Assembly: GCA_963975155.1 (NCBI GenBank)
Contig: CAXBFG010000001.1
Span: 424,209 to 488,208, forward strand
DNA from: UBA5109 sp963975155
Lineage (GTDB): Bacteria; Pseudomonadota; Gammaproteobacteria; Pseudomonadales; Pseudohongiellaceae
DNA: 64,000 bases
Direction: 5' to 3'
Below, piece by piece: positions 54,181 to 63,314 of this stretch (within the stretch, counting starts at the first letter, position 1; each line of letters opens with the position of its first letter). The notes beneath the pieces were generated by a model. It was given only the letters and a program-made list of their open reading frames with translations, was not told where the DNA came from and searched no databases. A program made the translations under genes and the position numbers.

Positions 54181-56940
54181 TTAGTTTGCCACTTTAGCCA
54201 GATTGCGCAGGACATAATGCAGTATCCCGCCATTCTTATAATAATCCAGTTCATCAAGGGTATCGATGCGACATAGCACCTTGATGTCCTTCTTGCCATG
54301 AATGCTCAGACTCAGTTCAGCGCGCGGTTTAAGGTCCTCGATACCGCTTATGTCAAATTGCTCGCTGCCGGTCAGCTTCAGCTTTTCTCGGTTAAGACCA
54401 TCAACGAATTGTAGCGGCAGCACCCCCATACCGATCAGGTTGGAGCGGTGAATCCGCTCAAAGCTTTCGGCTATGACTGCTTTAACACCAAGCAGACGTG
54501 TGCCTTTCGCTGCCCAGTCTCGTGATGAGCCGGTGCCGTATTCCTTACCCGCGATTACAATCAGCGGAATGTCATTTTCCATGTATTTCATCGCGGCATC
54601 GTAGATACTCATGTGTTCTCCGCTCGGGATATGGATGGTGTAGCCACCTTCAACACCCGCTAGCATTTCATTCTTGATGCGTATATTGCCGAAAGTGCCC
54701 CGCATCATGACCTCGTGATTGCCTCGGCGCGAGCCGTAGGAGTTAAAGTCTTGCGGCGCGATGTCATGCTCCATCAGGTAATGCCCAGCAGGAGAATCCT
54801 GTTTAATCGACCCGGCAGGAGAAATATGATCAGTCGTAACAGAATCGCCCAATAGCGCAAGGCAATGAGCATTTTTTATATCCGACACTTGTTCGGCTTC
54901 ACCCTTCATTCCTTCGAAGAAGGGTGGATTTTTAACGTAAGTCGACGCTGCTCGCCAGTCATAGGTTTCGCGCGCATTAGTGCCTCCGAGAGAGCGCCAC
55001 TGTTCCGGTCCTTCAAAGACTTTGGCATAACGATCAGTAAACATTGCCGGAGTCAGGCTGTCATGAATCATCTGTTGAATTTCTTCTGGCCTGGGCCATA
55101 TATCCTTCAGATAAACATCCTTGCCGTCCTGATCCTGTCCAAGCGCCTCATTGTAAAGATCATGCTTCATGTTGCCAGCCAGCGCATAGGCAAGCACGAG
55201 AGGCGGAGAAGCAAGATAATTAGCGCGGACACTGGGGTTAATGCGCCCCTCGAAATTCCGGTTGCCGGATAAAACACCGCAGACGGTAAGGTTGTTGGCT
55301 TCGATTGCCTTGCGGATATTGTCGTCCAGCGGGCCGGAGTTACCGATACAGGTAGTACAACCGTAACCGACAAGATTGAATCCCAGCGCATCAAGATCAT
55401 CCTGCAGGCCAGCCTTGGCCAGGTAATCTGTCACGACCTTTGAGCCCGGCGCCAGCGAGGTTTTTACCCACGGCTTGACCTTTAGCCCTTTTTGCAAAGC
55501 GTTACGCGCAAGCAGCCCGGCGCCGATCATCACCGCAGGGTTAGATGTATTCGTGCAACTGGTGATCGCGGCAATGACAACATCGCCGTTGCCAAGATCG
55601 TGTTCTGAATCAAGAACTTCATAGCGGGTAAAATGCGGGTCATGAGAATCAGCCTGTACAGGCTCAATCCCGGCCTCATTAATCAGGCGTTCTTCGTCGA
55701 CTTTCGAGGGTTCGTTGCTTAGACTAAGTTGTAAATGGTTTCGGAACATATCGGCTGCATCAGCCAGCCTGATCTTGTCCTGAGGCCGTTTTGGCCCGGC
55801 AATACAGGCTTCAACGTCTGCGATATCCAATACCAACATATCGGTAAAAACGGGGTCAGGACTATTTTCATCGCGCCACAGCCCTTGCTCTTTGGCGTAG
55901 ATTTCGACCAATTTAACGCGCTGCGGATCACGTCCGGTGAATTCAAGATAACGCAGTGTTTCCTTGTCGATAGGGAAAAAACCACAGGTGCTGCCAAATT
56001 CCGGCGACATGTTTGAAAGCGTCGCTTTGTCAGACAGGCTGAGATGATTGAGACCGTCACCGAAAAATTCTACAAACTTGCCGACGACCCCTTTTTCACG
56101 CAGCATTTCTGTAACAGTCAGTACCAGGTCTGTTGCGGTTGCCCCCGCTTTGAGCTTGCCGGTTAATTTAAAACCAATAACTTCGGGGATCATCATAGAG
56201 ATCGGTTGGCCGAGCATTGCGGCCTCTGCCTCAATTCCGCCTACACCCCAGCCCAATATTGCCAGCGCGTTAATCATAGTGGTATGTGAATCCGTACCTA
56301 CCAAGGTGTCGGGATATGCGACATTTCTACCATTTGCTTCATCCTGATCGACCCAGACAGTCTGACCGAGATATTCAAGATTGACCTGGTGGCAGATACC
56401 GGTACCCGGCGGAACAACACGGAAATTGTGGAAAGCCTGCTGGCCCCAGCGAAGGAACTCATAACGCTCGCCGTTACGCTCGAACTCGCGCTCAACATTA
56501 TGCTCGAAAGCCGTCGACGTGCCGAACTCATCGACCATGACCGAATGATCTATGACCAAATCCACCGGGGTCAGCGGATTGATAGCCTGCGCATCGCCAC
56601 CCAGTGCAACCATCGCCTCACGCATAGCGGCAAGATCTACGACGGCCGGGACCCCGGTAAAATCCTGCATCAACACCCGGGCCGGGCGAAATGCGATTTC
56701 CTGATCAACCTTGCCCTTATTATCCAGCCAGCTTTTCAGTGCCCGGATATCTTCTTCTTGCACCGTACGCCCGTCTTCAAAACGGAGTAAATTTTCCAGC
56801 AGGACTTTGAGCGTAAAAGGCAGACGGGAAATATCTCCCAGTCTTTCCGCAGCGACCCTGAGGCTGAAATAGTCGTATTCCTTGCCATCAACGCTAAGGG
56901 TGCTACGGGTTTTGAGCGTGTCCTGTCCGGTATGGGTCAT
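54181..56940 (-). CDS. acnA: Aconitate hydratase A
   Basis: AcnA interconverts citrate and isocitrate in the TCA cycle. It is of the AcnA/IRP1 type, 919 aa, with the cluster cysteines in ITSCTNTSNP and GCTTCIGNSGPL and the C-terminal swivel domain with EYGTGSSRDWAAKG. A strong AAGGAG site precedes the ATG. It is a housekeeping gene between two accessory groups. Confidence 0.97.
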   Translation of the reverse strand: MTHTGQDTLKTRSTLSVDGKEYDYFSLRVAAERLGDISRLPFTLKVLLENLLRFEDGRTVQEEDIRALKSWLDNKGKVDQEIAFRPARVLMQDFTGVPAVVDLAAMREAMVALGGDAQAINPLTPVDLVIDHSVMVDEFGTSTAFEHNVEREFERNGERYEFLRWGQQAFHNFRVVPPGTGICHQVNLEYLGQTVWVDQDEANGRNVAYPDTLVGTDSHTTMINALAILGWGVGGIEAEAAMLGQPISMMIPEVIGFKLTGKLKAGATATDLVLTVTEMLREKGVVGKFVEFFGDGLNHLSLSDKATLSNMSPEFGSTCGFFPIDKETLRYLEFTGRDPQRVKLVEIYAKEQGLWRDENSPDPVFTDMLVLDIADVEACIAGPKRPQDKIRLADAADMFRNHLQLSLSNEPSKVDEERLINEAGIEPVQADSHDPHFTRYEVLDSEHDLGNGDVVIAAITSCTNTSNPAVMIGAGLLARNALQKGLKVKPWVKTSLAPGSKVVTDYLAKAGLQDDLDALGFNLVGYGCTTCIGNSGPLDDNIRKAIEANNLTVCGVLSGNRNFEGRINPSVRANYLASPPLVLAYALAGNMKHDLYNEALGQDQDGKDVYLKDIWPRPEEIQQMIHDSLTPAMFTDRYAKVFEGPEQWRSLGGTNARETYDWRAASTYVKNPPFFEGMKGEAEQVSDIKNAHCLALLGDSVTTDHISPAGSIKQDSPAGHYLMEHDIAPQDFNSYGSRRGNHEVMMRGTFGNIRIKNEMLAGVEGGYTIHIPSGEHMSIYDAAMKYMENDIPLIVIAGKEYGTGSSRDWAAKGTRLLGVKAVIAESFERIHRSNLIGMGVLPLQFVDGLNREKLKLTGSEQFDISGIEDLKPRAELSLSIHGKKDIKVLCRIDTLDELDYYKNGGILHYVLRNLAKVAN

Positions 56941-57112
56941 GTTTAACTCCTTTTGTTACTGGCATATATTTTATATTCAGCCAGTAATTCCTTTAAAGCG
57001 CAATGACCTAAATGAGAAAAGCCGTCAACAATCGTCTGGCGCTTACATCCTAAAAATAATTAACCGCCTGTTTGCAATTCTCTACCGCTAATTTATTCAT
57101 GACCTGCATATT

Positions 57113-59413
57113 TTATAAGGCTACTTTCTTCAATCTTGAAGCATTCAAAATAACAGACACTGAAGAGAACACCATCGCTACACTCGCGATGATAGGACTC
57201 AGCAATATACCGAAAAATGGATAAAGTACGCCTGCAGCGACTGGAATACCGATAGCGTTATAGGCAAAAGCAAAAAACAGATTCTGCCGTATATTCTGCA
57301 TGGTTGCCTGGCTTAGTTTCCTCGCTCTGACGATGCCGCTAAGATCACCTTTTACCAAAGTTATTTCTGCACTTTCCATGGCAATATCTGCTCCAGTGCC
57401 CATCGCAATACCAACATCGGCCTGAGCCAAGGCTGGTGAGTCATTCACACCATCGCCTGCCATCGCAACTTTATAGCCTTCTTGCTGAAAACGCTTAACC
57501 ACTTCACTTTTACGCTCTGGTAAAACGCCCGCTTCTATCTCATCAATTTCCAACCGGCCCGCAACAGCTTTGGCAGTAACTTCGTTATCACCGGTCAGCA
57601 TAACGATGCGGATGCCAAGTTTACGAATATCATGCAAGGCTTGAGGCGTAGTTGCCTTAATGGGATCGGCCACGCCGATCAGCCCAGCCAGTTTGCCGTC
57701 AACGGCGACAAACATAACTGTTTGGCCCTTAGCACGCAGCTGATCAGCCTGATTAACAAGATCGGTTTCTTCGATACCTAATGCTTCCAGTAATTTATCA
57801 TTGCCTAGAGCAACTTTTTTAGCATTAACAACACCGCTTACGCCTTTTCCTGTAAGAGATTCAAATTCTTCGACATTAGAAAGCTTAATTTCTCTTGCCT
57901 TTGCACCTTCAACAATGGCATTTGCCAAGGGGTGCTCACTGCCTTTTTCCAAGCTGGCAGCTAAGCCTAATAGCTCACCTTCAGATTGATCTTGCGCTGT
58001 AATTACAGAAATAAGTTTGGGTTTGCCCTCGGTCAAAATCCCGGTTTTATCGATGACTAATACGTCTATTTTTCCCATCAACTCCAAACTTTCAGCATTT
58101 TTTATCAAAACACCTGCCTGTGCCCCTCTACCCGTGCCCACCATTATCGACATAGGCGTTGCTAAACCAAGGGCACAAGGACAGGCAATAATTAGTACCC
58201 CAACTGCATTAATCAGTGCAAATGAAACAGCCGGTTCAGGCCCCCATATGCTCCATACCATTGCAGTTATAATTGCGATAAGTACTACTAAGGGTACAAA
58301 ATAGCCAGCGACAATATCTGCCAGCTTTTGAATAGGTGCCCGACTGCGTTGTGCCTCTGAGACCATAAGCACTATTTGGGCTAGCACCGTTTCACTACCA
58401 ACCCGTTTGGCTTCCATTATGAAACTACCGCTTTGATTGAGCGTCGCCCCAGTGACTTTATCACCCACTGTTTTGGTAGCAGGCATGGACTCGCCGGTAA
58501 TCATGGATTCATCAATAGTGCTGGAACCCTCTACAATCTCTCCGTCTACAGGTACTGAGTCTCCCGGCCTCACTCGCAACTTATCACCTGGGTGTATTTG
58601 ATCCAGTGATACATCTTCTTCTGCCCCATCGTCACGGACTATGCGTGCTGTTTTGGGAGAAAGGTCTAACAAGGCTCGAATGGCACTATTGGTTTTTGAA
58701 CGCGCCCGCAATTCCATGACTTGCCCCAACATGACCAGAGTAATAATCACAGCAGCAGCTTCAAAATAAACATCTACCATGCCATTTCCCATCAACATTT
58801 CCTGCGGGAATAATCCAGGAAATATTGCCGCTATCACCGAATATAAATAAGCCACTCCCGTACCCAGCGCAATCAGCGTAAACATATTAGGGCTTAGGTT
58901 AATCAAAGAAGCCCAGGCTTTCTTGAAAAATGGAATCGCTCCCCAAAGCATTACTGGCGTTGCTAAGGAAAATTCAATCCACATGGCCGTTGATGAACTG
59001 ATAACAGCTGCAAGCGGTCTGCCAGGTAAATGGTCCAACATCACCAGCAACAAGACTGGTAATGATAAGGCTGCACATATCCAGAAACGTCGAGTCATAT
59101 CATCTAGCTCAGTAGTATCTTCATCTACTACCGATGCATCTAAAGGCTCCAGTGCCATACCGCATTTAGGGCAAGAGCCCGGACCAATCTGCTCTATTTC
59201 CGGATGCATTGGACAGGTATATACGATTCCTTCAGCTTCAGTAGACGACTGCTTTTTAGCTGAATCATTCAAATACTGTGCAGAGTCCGACTTGAATTTG
59301 TGTAGACAGTGCTCACTGCAAAAATAAAAATTAATACCTGCGTGCTGGTGCTTGTGCTCAGTAGTATTTGGATCCACATCCATACCACATACAGGATCTT
59401 TAACGTTAAGCAT
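57113..59413 (-). CDS. copA: P1B-type heavy-metal ATPase (copper/silver type) with YHS domain
   Basis: This is an inner-membrane metal exporter of 766 aa. The N-terminus is not the usual HMA domain but a YHS domain (DPVCGMDV, FYFCSEHC) followed by a metal-binding YTCPMHPEIEQIGPG/CPKCGM segment. The transport motif CPC is at 411-413, the phosphorylated Asp at 455 (DKTG), with TGEs- and GDGVNDSPAL-type motifs present. This layout is typical of Cu/Ag exporters of the SilP/CopB type. It lies downstream of the MerR regulator in the same direction. Confidence 0.93.
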   Translation of the reverse strand: MLNVKDPVCGMDVDPNTTEHKHQHAGINFYFCSEHCLHKFKSDSAQYLNDSAKKQSSTEAEGIVYTCPMHPEIEQIGPGSCPKCGMALEPLDASVVDEDTTELDDMTRRFWICAALSLPVLLLVMLDHLPGRPLAAVISSSTAMWIEFSLATPVMLWGAIPFFKKAWASLINLSPNMFTLIALGTGVAYLYSVIAAIFPGLFPQEMLMGNGMVDVYFEAAAVIITLVMLGQVMELRARSKTNSAIRALLDLSPKTARIVRDDGAEEDVSLDQIHPGDKLRVRPGDSVPVDGEIVEGSSTIDESMITGESMPATKTVGDKVTGATLNQSGSFIMEAKRVGSETVLAQIVLMVSEAQRSRAPIQKLADIVAGYFVPLVVLIAIITAMVWSIWGPEPAVSFALINAVGVLIIACPCALGLATPMSIMVGTGRGAQAGVLIKNAESLELMGKIDVLVIDKTGILTEGKPKLISVITAQDQSEGELLGLAASLEKGSEHPLANAIVEGAKAREIKLSNVEEFESLTGKGVSGVVNAKKVALGNDKLLEALGIEETDLVNQADQLRAKGQTVMFVAVDGKLAGLIGVADPIKATTPQALHDIRKLGIRIVMLTGDNEVTAKAVAGRLEIDEIEAGVLPERKSEVVKRFQQEGYKVAMAGDGVNDSPALAQADVGIAMGTGADIAMESAEITLVKGDLSGIVRARKLSQATMQNIRQNLFFAFAYNAIGIPVAAGVLYPFFGILLSPIIASVAMVFSSVSVILNASRLKKVAL

Positions 59414-59542
59414 CTGACCTGCATTCTAATCTTGATGATCAGATTTATCTTTCATTGCACAACAGCTGTGAGTGTTAGGTGTGTGCGACATTGACTTTTT
59501 CCTCATTAAAAAATTGTTTACTTTTGTTAATTAAATATCTGT

Positions 59543-59941
59543 TTAAAATTCTTCAATCAAATGACAAATCATATGGCCCGTTGGCGACTTATCCGGCTTA
59601 CCTTCCCAGTCTCGTAAGGCTGCTTTCATTCTTTTCAATAAAATCTGGGTTTCTGCAAAACGCATTTCAATTTCAGCCAGCCGGTGCTCTATTAGCTTTC
59701 TTACCAGTGGACAGGCAGTTTTACCCTTAGCTGCCTCACCGAGAATTTCACCAATATCTTCAACGGTGAATCCAAGTTGACGGGCGGTGATAATAAAGCG
59801 CAGGCGTTGTACATCTGCCTGACTGTAAGTCTTATAACCATTGCTACTATTTTTGCCCGGCTTGATAAAGCCAATCCTTGTGTAATATCGAACCGTTCCG
59901 ACTGATATTTGTAGATTTTCCGCCACCTGATTAACGCGCAT
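59543..59941 (-). CDS. MerR-family metal-responsive regulator
   Basis: It has 132 aa from the ATG at 59941, which has a GGAGA site; a longer frame to 59968 is unlikely. The N-terminal MerR helix-turn-helix is clear (VNQVAENLQISVGTVRYYTRIG). The metal-binding part has Cys77 at the position of ZntR Cys79 and Cys126 in GHMICHLIEEF, not the C-x7-C pattern of CueR. It is therefore a sensor of uncertain metal, probably Cu/Ag by its neighbour. A canonical MerR promoter lies 38 bases upstream, implying autoregulation and cotranscription with the ATPase. Confidence 0.9.
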   Translation of the reverse strand: MRVNQVAENLQISVGTVRYYTRIGFIKPGKNSSNGYKTYSQADVQRLRFIITARQLGFTVEDIGEILGEAAKGKTACPLVRKLIEHRLAEIEMRFAETQILLKRMKAALRDWEGKPDKSPTGHMICHLIEEF

Positions 59942-59978
59942 CGTTGCTCTCCAGAGTAAATGTTTCAACTGCAGCCGC

Positions 59979-60009
59979 AGTCTACACCTGTGTCTAAGAC
60001 ACAGGTCAA
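59979..60009 (-). promoter_or_regulatory. MerR-type promoter with 19-base spacer and dyad operator
   Basis: On the minus strand a -35 TTGACC (60004-60009) and -10 TAGACT (59979-59984) are 19 bases apart, the overlong spacing that MerR proteins correct by twisting DNA. The spacer holds a perfect dyad, arms ACCTGTGTC and GACACAGGT (59986-60006) around three bases. It drives the merR-ATPase pair. Confidence 0.88.
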
Positions 60010-60106
60010 TAGCTTAAATCAAGGAAGTGTTAACAAATTTTTCTCGCCTCAATGCAGACCCTAAGTCTGACTACGAGCAGGAGATAAACGAATACTAACC
60101 ACCCGA

Positions 60107-61174
60107 TTAGCGCAGGTATTTTTTGATAAAACTGATGATGCCAAGCACACTTAAGATGCTGACAAGAAGCCCGCTCAGACTGAGGAATATTTTATAAATT
60201 AAATTGTCGAACTTACCGGTATGCAGCGGATAGGCTGTGTTATAAAGCCGCTCTGAAATATGCTGGTTTTGGGAATCAATTCTTAAATCCATATAGCCGC
60301 CTTCTGCCTCAATATAAATTTTGCTAAGGCCTTCAGGATGCAGTTCCCCTGCTTGCTGTAAACCAATAATGCGATAAGGTGAAAACCTGCTAGGTACTTC
60401 AGCACTACGAATAGCAGCGCCGGGAAATCTGTCCAGGGATCGTTGTAATACGGGCAACCAGTCACCACTATCATCACCTGTAATAGCGTCTACGCCAACA
60501 TTAAAATCCAAACTGTAATCCTCACCTCGAAACGGCTCCAGCAAGTAATATTCAGCCTGCATGGGAAAAGCCAGGACAGCACCCGTTATCAAGGTCATCA
60601 ACAAAGGCAATGCTTCAATGATGCCCATGTTACGGTGACTCACTAAAAGCTTTGCCCGAGATGTGCCTTTGGGCCAAAAACCCTGCCGAAAACTACGTCG
60701 ATACGGCCAGAAACTGATCATACCGGCTATAACGAGAATGCTCATAGCTATACCAAGCAGACCGATAACAGTCAGCCCCAGATCGTCCAGCAAAAGCCGA
60801 TGATGCAGGTCATACAACCATTCTTCCCAGCGATCATTTTGCACCCATTGATCAAGGATGTTGCCATCAATATCCAGATAGGCATAACGGGCTTCACTTA
60901 AGGTCACTTTTGCCAGAGGAAATTCTGTAGTCGGAAAAGCAAGTTGAGCAATCTGGGTATTGTCGAATTGCGCTTCTATGCTATCAGCAAGTTCAGCAAA
61001 CAACTCAGGACTCGCAATAAAATCCCGTTCGGCTGTAGGAAAACTCAAGAGTACAAATTCATTTTTCCAAATCAGCACAGTTCCGGTGATACTGCTCAGT
61101 AACAGTAATAAAGCAACAGTGATGCCACCCCAGGCATGAATAAATCTGAATGTTTTGAAAAACCAATTTTGCAT
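60107..61174 (-). CDS. PepSY-associated transmembrane protein
   Basis: It is a membrane protein of 355 aa with four predicted helices: one N-terminal after FRFIHAWGGITVALLLLL, a central pair, and one C-terminal. The YDLHHRLLLDDLG and HRNMGIIEALPLLMTLITG motifs fit the PepSY_TM family, which includes reductase-like iron or copper uptake components. Placed at the 3' end of the copABCD series, it may take part in periplasmic metal redox (inference). Confidence 0.85.
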   Translation of the reverse strand: MQNWFFKTFRFIHAWGGITVALLLLLSSITGTVLIWKNEFVLLSFPTAERDFIASPELFAELADSIEAQFDNTQIAQLAFPTTEFPLAKVTLSEARYAYLDIDGNILDQWVQNDRWEEWLYDLHHRLLLDDLGLTVIGLLGIAMSILVIAGMISFWPYRRSFRQGFWPKGTSRAKLLVSHRNMGIIEALPLLMTLITGAVLAFPMQAEYYLLEPFRGEDYSLDFNVGVDAITGDDSGDWLPVLQRSLDRFPGAAIRSAEVPSRFSPYRIIGLQQAGELHPEGLSKIYIEAEGGYMDLRIDSQNQHISERLYNTAYPLHTGKFDNLIYKIFLSLSGLLVSILSVLGIISFIKKYLR

Positions 61175-61212
61175 TTCATATTCCTACTGCGGTTTCTAAA
61201 TTTGCTTACGTA

Positions 61213-62106
61213 TTATGCACTGTGACTGATACCAACCAGAGTCGTGAGATAGGCCGTAATTATCAACACTATGAACCCAACACTTATCTCCAGACTAATA
61301 CATAGTTTTAGCTGTCTGACTCCAGGATCATTTGTTAATCCCGGTACCAGGCGTAACTTATTAAGTGAACCTAGAAAAAGTAACACCGATACTCCTGCTA
61401 ATTTGCTTAACAGTGTTAAGCCGTAAGCTGTATTGATCAGCTCAAGCGGTGACTCCAGCAACTGTGTTAATAAAAACACACCACTAAGTATTAATACAGC
61501 GACAAAACCCATCGCCAGTTCACTGAAACGCTGCATTATTTTTTTAAGATTTTCTAATTTTTCATGCTCGCACAGGTACCAAAGTGGATATAGCGATCCA
61601 AGCCATAGAGAAATTGCAAGAATATGAAAGCCAATTGCGATAGTTGCCAACAAGCTTAATTCTGCCACATGACCTATTAATGAAAAGGAATACGCCAACA
61701 ATAACAACGCTATAAATATGATAAATAATGAAAACTTTCCAAAAATTATTTCATTTTTACGTCCTATCCTTGTTTTATAAATAGCGAGGGACAGGATCAA
61801 AAAGAAAGCAATGAACCTGTAAAAAGCAGAAAAACCAAGACCCGACTGAGCCAGGATGCTGATCATGAGTGTGTCAAACATGCCGTTTAAACCAGATTGA
61901 TTAAAGGCCCCTACTTGCACAAAAAAATACAGGACTGATGAGAGGCACCCTAATAAGGCTCCAGCGTTTACATAGCTCGACAAATGTCTGCGTATCTGCA
62001 ACTCAGATTGAGTCGTTAAAAATAGGCAAAAAACACCACCCACAACACTTACTAAGGCCATCAACATGAAGGCCTTGGCAAGTAAACTGCTGATGTCCCA
62101 ACTCAT
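61213..62106 (-). CDS. copD: Copper resistance protein CopD
   Basis: CopD is a polytopic inner-membrane protein thought to move copper across the membrane with CopC. The 297 residues form about eight helices, with the HILAISLWLGSLYPLW segment typical of the CopD domain and several membrane His residues. It lies 16 bases after copC. Confidence 0.88.
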   Translation of the reverse strand: MSWDISSLLAKAFMLMALVSVVGGVFCLFLTTQSELQIRRHLSSYVNAGALLGCLSSVLYFFVQVGAFNQSGLNGMFDTLMISILAQSGLGFSAFYRFIAFFLILSLAIYKTRIGRKNEIIFGKFSLFIIFIALLLLAYSFSLIGHVAELSLLATIAIGFHILAISLWLGSLYPLWYLCEHEKLENLKKIMQRFSELAMGFVAVLILSGVFLLTQLLESPLELINTAYGLTLLSKLAGVSVLLFLGSLNKLRLVPGLTNDPGVRQLKLCISLEISVGFIVLIITAYLTTLVGISHSA

Positions 62107-62122
62107 TTAAGTGAGGTCTGTT

Positions 62123-62554
62123 TTAGTGTGCATCATGCTGAGCAGGCATTTCTGCATGTTGCCCCATCGCTGCAGCAGCTGCCGGATCAACTGTAAAAGT
62201 GAATTTACCCTGGACACGGTGACTGTCACTTCCCATGACCGTCCATTCAACAGTATAAGTATCAGCTGCCAAGGCAGGCATCGCTAATGAAAATGCTCTA
62301 TCCATGTTTGCCGTCGGCGTAAACCCAATTTCAACTGCCTGACTCGCACCATTGCTTAGGGATAGTTGCAGTAAACGCACTTCTTCGGTAAATCGTAAAG
62401 TGACATTCTCTGGCCCCTCATTCAAGACTGCACCATTTGCCGGCATCGCTACAGCTAATGCCGTATGCGCAAAAAGGGAATTTGAGCTTAACATTGAAGC
62501 ACTAAGCATCAAGACAGCCGATACAAGTTTTACTAATTTCATTGATATTTTCAT
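62123..62554 (-). CDS. copC: Periplasmic copper-binding protein CopC
   Basis: It has 143 aa with a signal peptide ending SLFA, so the mature protein starts with His (HTALA), the N-terminal copper ligand of CopC. The cupredoxin-like fold and the GSDSHRVQGKFTFTV motif with a further His ligand are present. The C-terminal tail is His/Met-rich. A GGAGAG site precedes the ATG. Confidence 0.92.
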   Translation of the reverse strand: MKISMKLVKLVSAVLMLSASMLSSNSLFAHTALAVAMPANGAVLNEGPENVTLRFTEEVRLLQLSLSNGASQAVEIGFTPTANMDRAFSLAMPALAADTYTVEWTVMGSDSHRVQGKFTFTVDPAAAAAMGQHAEMPAQHDAH

Positions 62555-62593
62555 TTTTACTCTCCAGTTAACGTTAAATGATAAATACTACTG

Positions 62594-63304
62594 TTAAAAC
62601 CAAAGGCGCAAACCGGCGACAACTTTTGTATCACTAACCAGCGCTCCATTTCTGCTGACAAAGTCAGCACTGCTGCCAAAATATTTTGACCATTCAAGAC
62701 CTAGGTATGGGGCAAACTCACGACGTATTGCATAACGTAATCGCAAAGCTAAACTTAGGTCTGAAAATCCTGCACCAAGTTCCAGCTCAGGAATATCCTG
62801 TCCATAAAAATTCATTTCAATCTCTGGCGTCAGAATAAGTTTTTGGGTAAATAATAATTCGTATTCCGCATCCAAACGGAAAGCTGTATTACCCGAATCC
62901 CCAATAAATAATGCCGCATCTATTTCAAAAAAATATGGCGCCAATCCTTGCAGACCAATCACAGCCCAGTCTTGTGATGGGCTGGGTCGAGCATCATGAC
63001 GCAGTCCAATTTGGAAATCCCAATAAGGGCGAATTGCTTTGCCATACAGTGCCTGTACTTCTAATTCTTCCGTATCGCTCTGCAGCCTTTCCCCTTCGGT
63101 TTTAATCCACAACTTATGTAAATCATGTCCCAACCAGGCTTGGGCATTCCAGCTTAAAGGTGCTCCTCCGGAGTCATTACTTTCCAGTTCATTAACGATC
63201 ACATTATAAAGCAAAGGATCATCTGCCATCGCTGCCCGGCTTAAGCCAGGGTTTAACCCGATAAGCGCACATAAGGTATAAAGTATTATTTGATTATTTA
63301 ACAT
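62594..63304 (-). CDS. copB: Outer-membrane copper resistance protein CopB
   Basis: It has 236 aa with a signal peptide and a C-terminal Phe typical of outer-membrane barrels. The core, with RPYWDFQIGLRHDARP and FAPYLGLEWSKYFG segments, matches the CopB family. The Met-rich N-terminal repeats of some CopB proteins are absent. I chose the ATG at 63304, six bases after an AAGGAA site, over one two codons upstream. Confidence 0.92.
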   Translation of the reverse strand: MLNNQIILYTLCALIGLNPGLSRAAMADDPLLYNVIVNELESNDSGGAPLSWNAQAWLGHDLHKLWIKTEGERLQSDTEELEVQALYGKAIRPYWDFQIGLRHDARPSPSQDWAVIGLQGLAPYFFEIDAALFIGDSGNTAFRLDAEYELLFTQKLILTPEIEMNFYGQDIPELELGAGFSDLSLALRLRYAIRREFAPYLGLEWSKYFGSSADFVSRNGALVSDTKVVAGLRLWF

Positions 63305-63314
63305 ATGCATTTCC

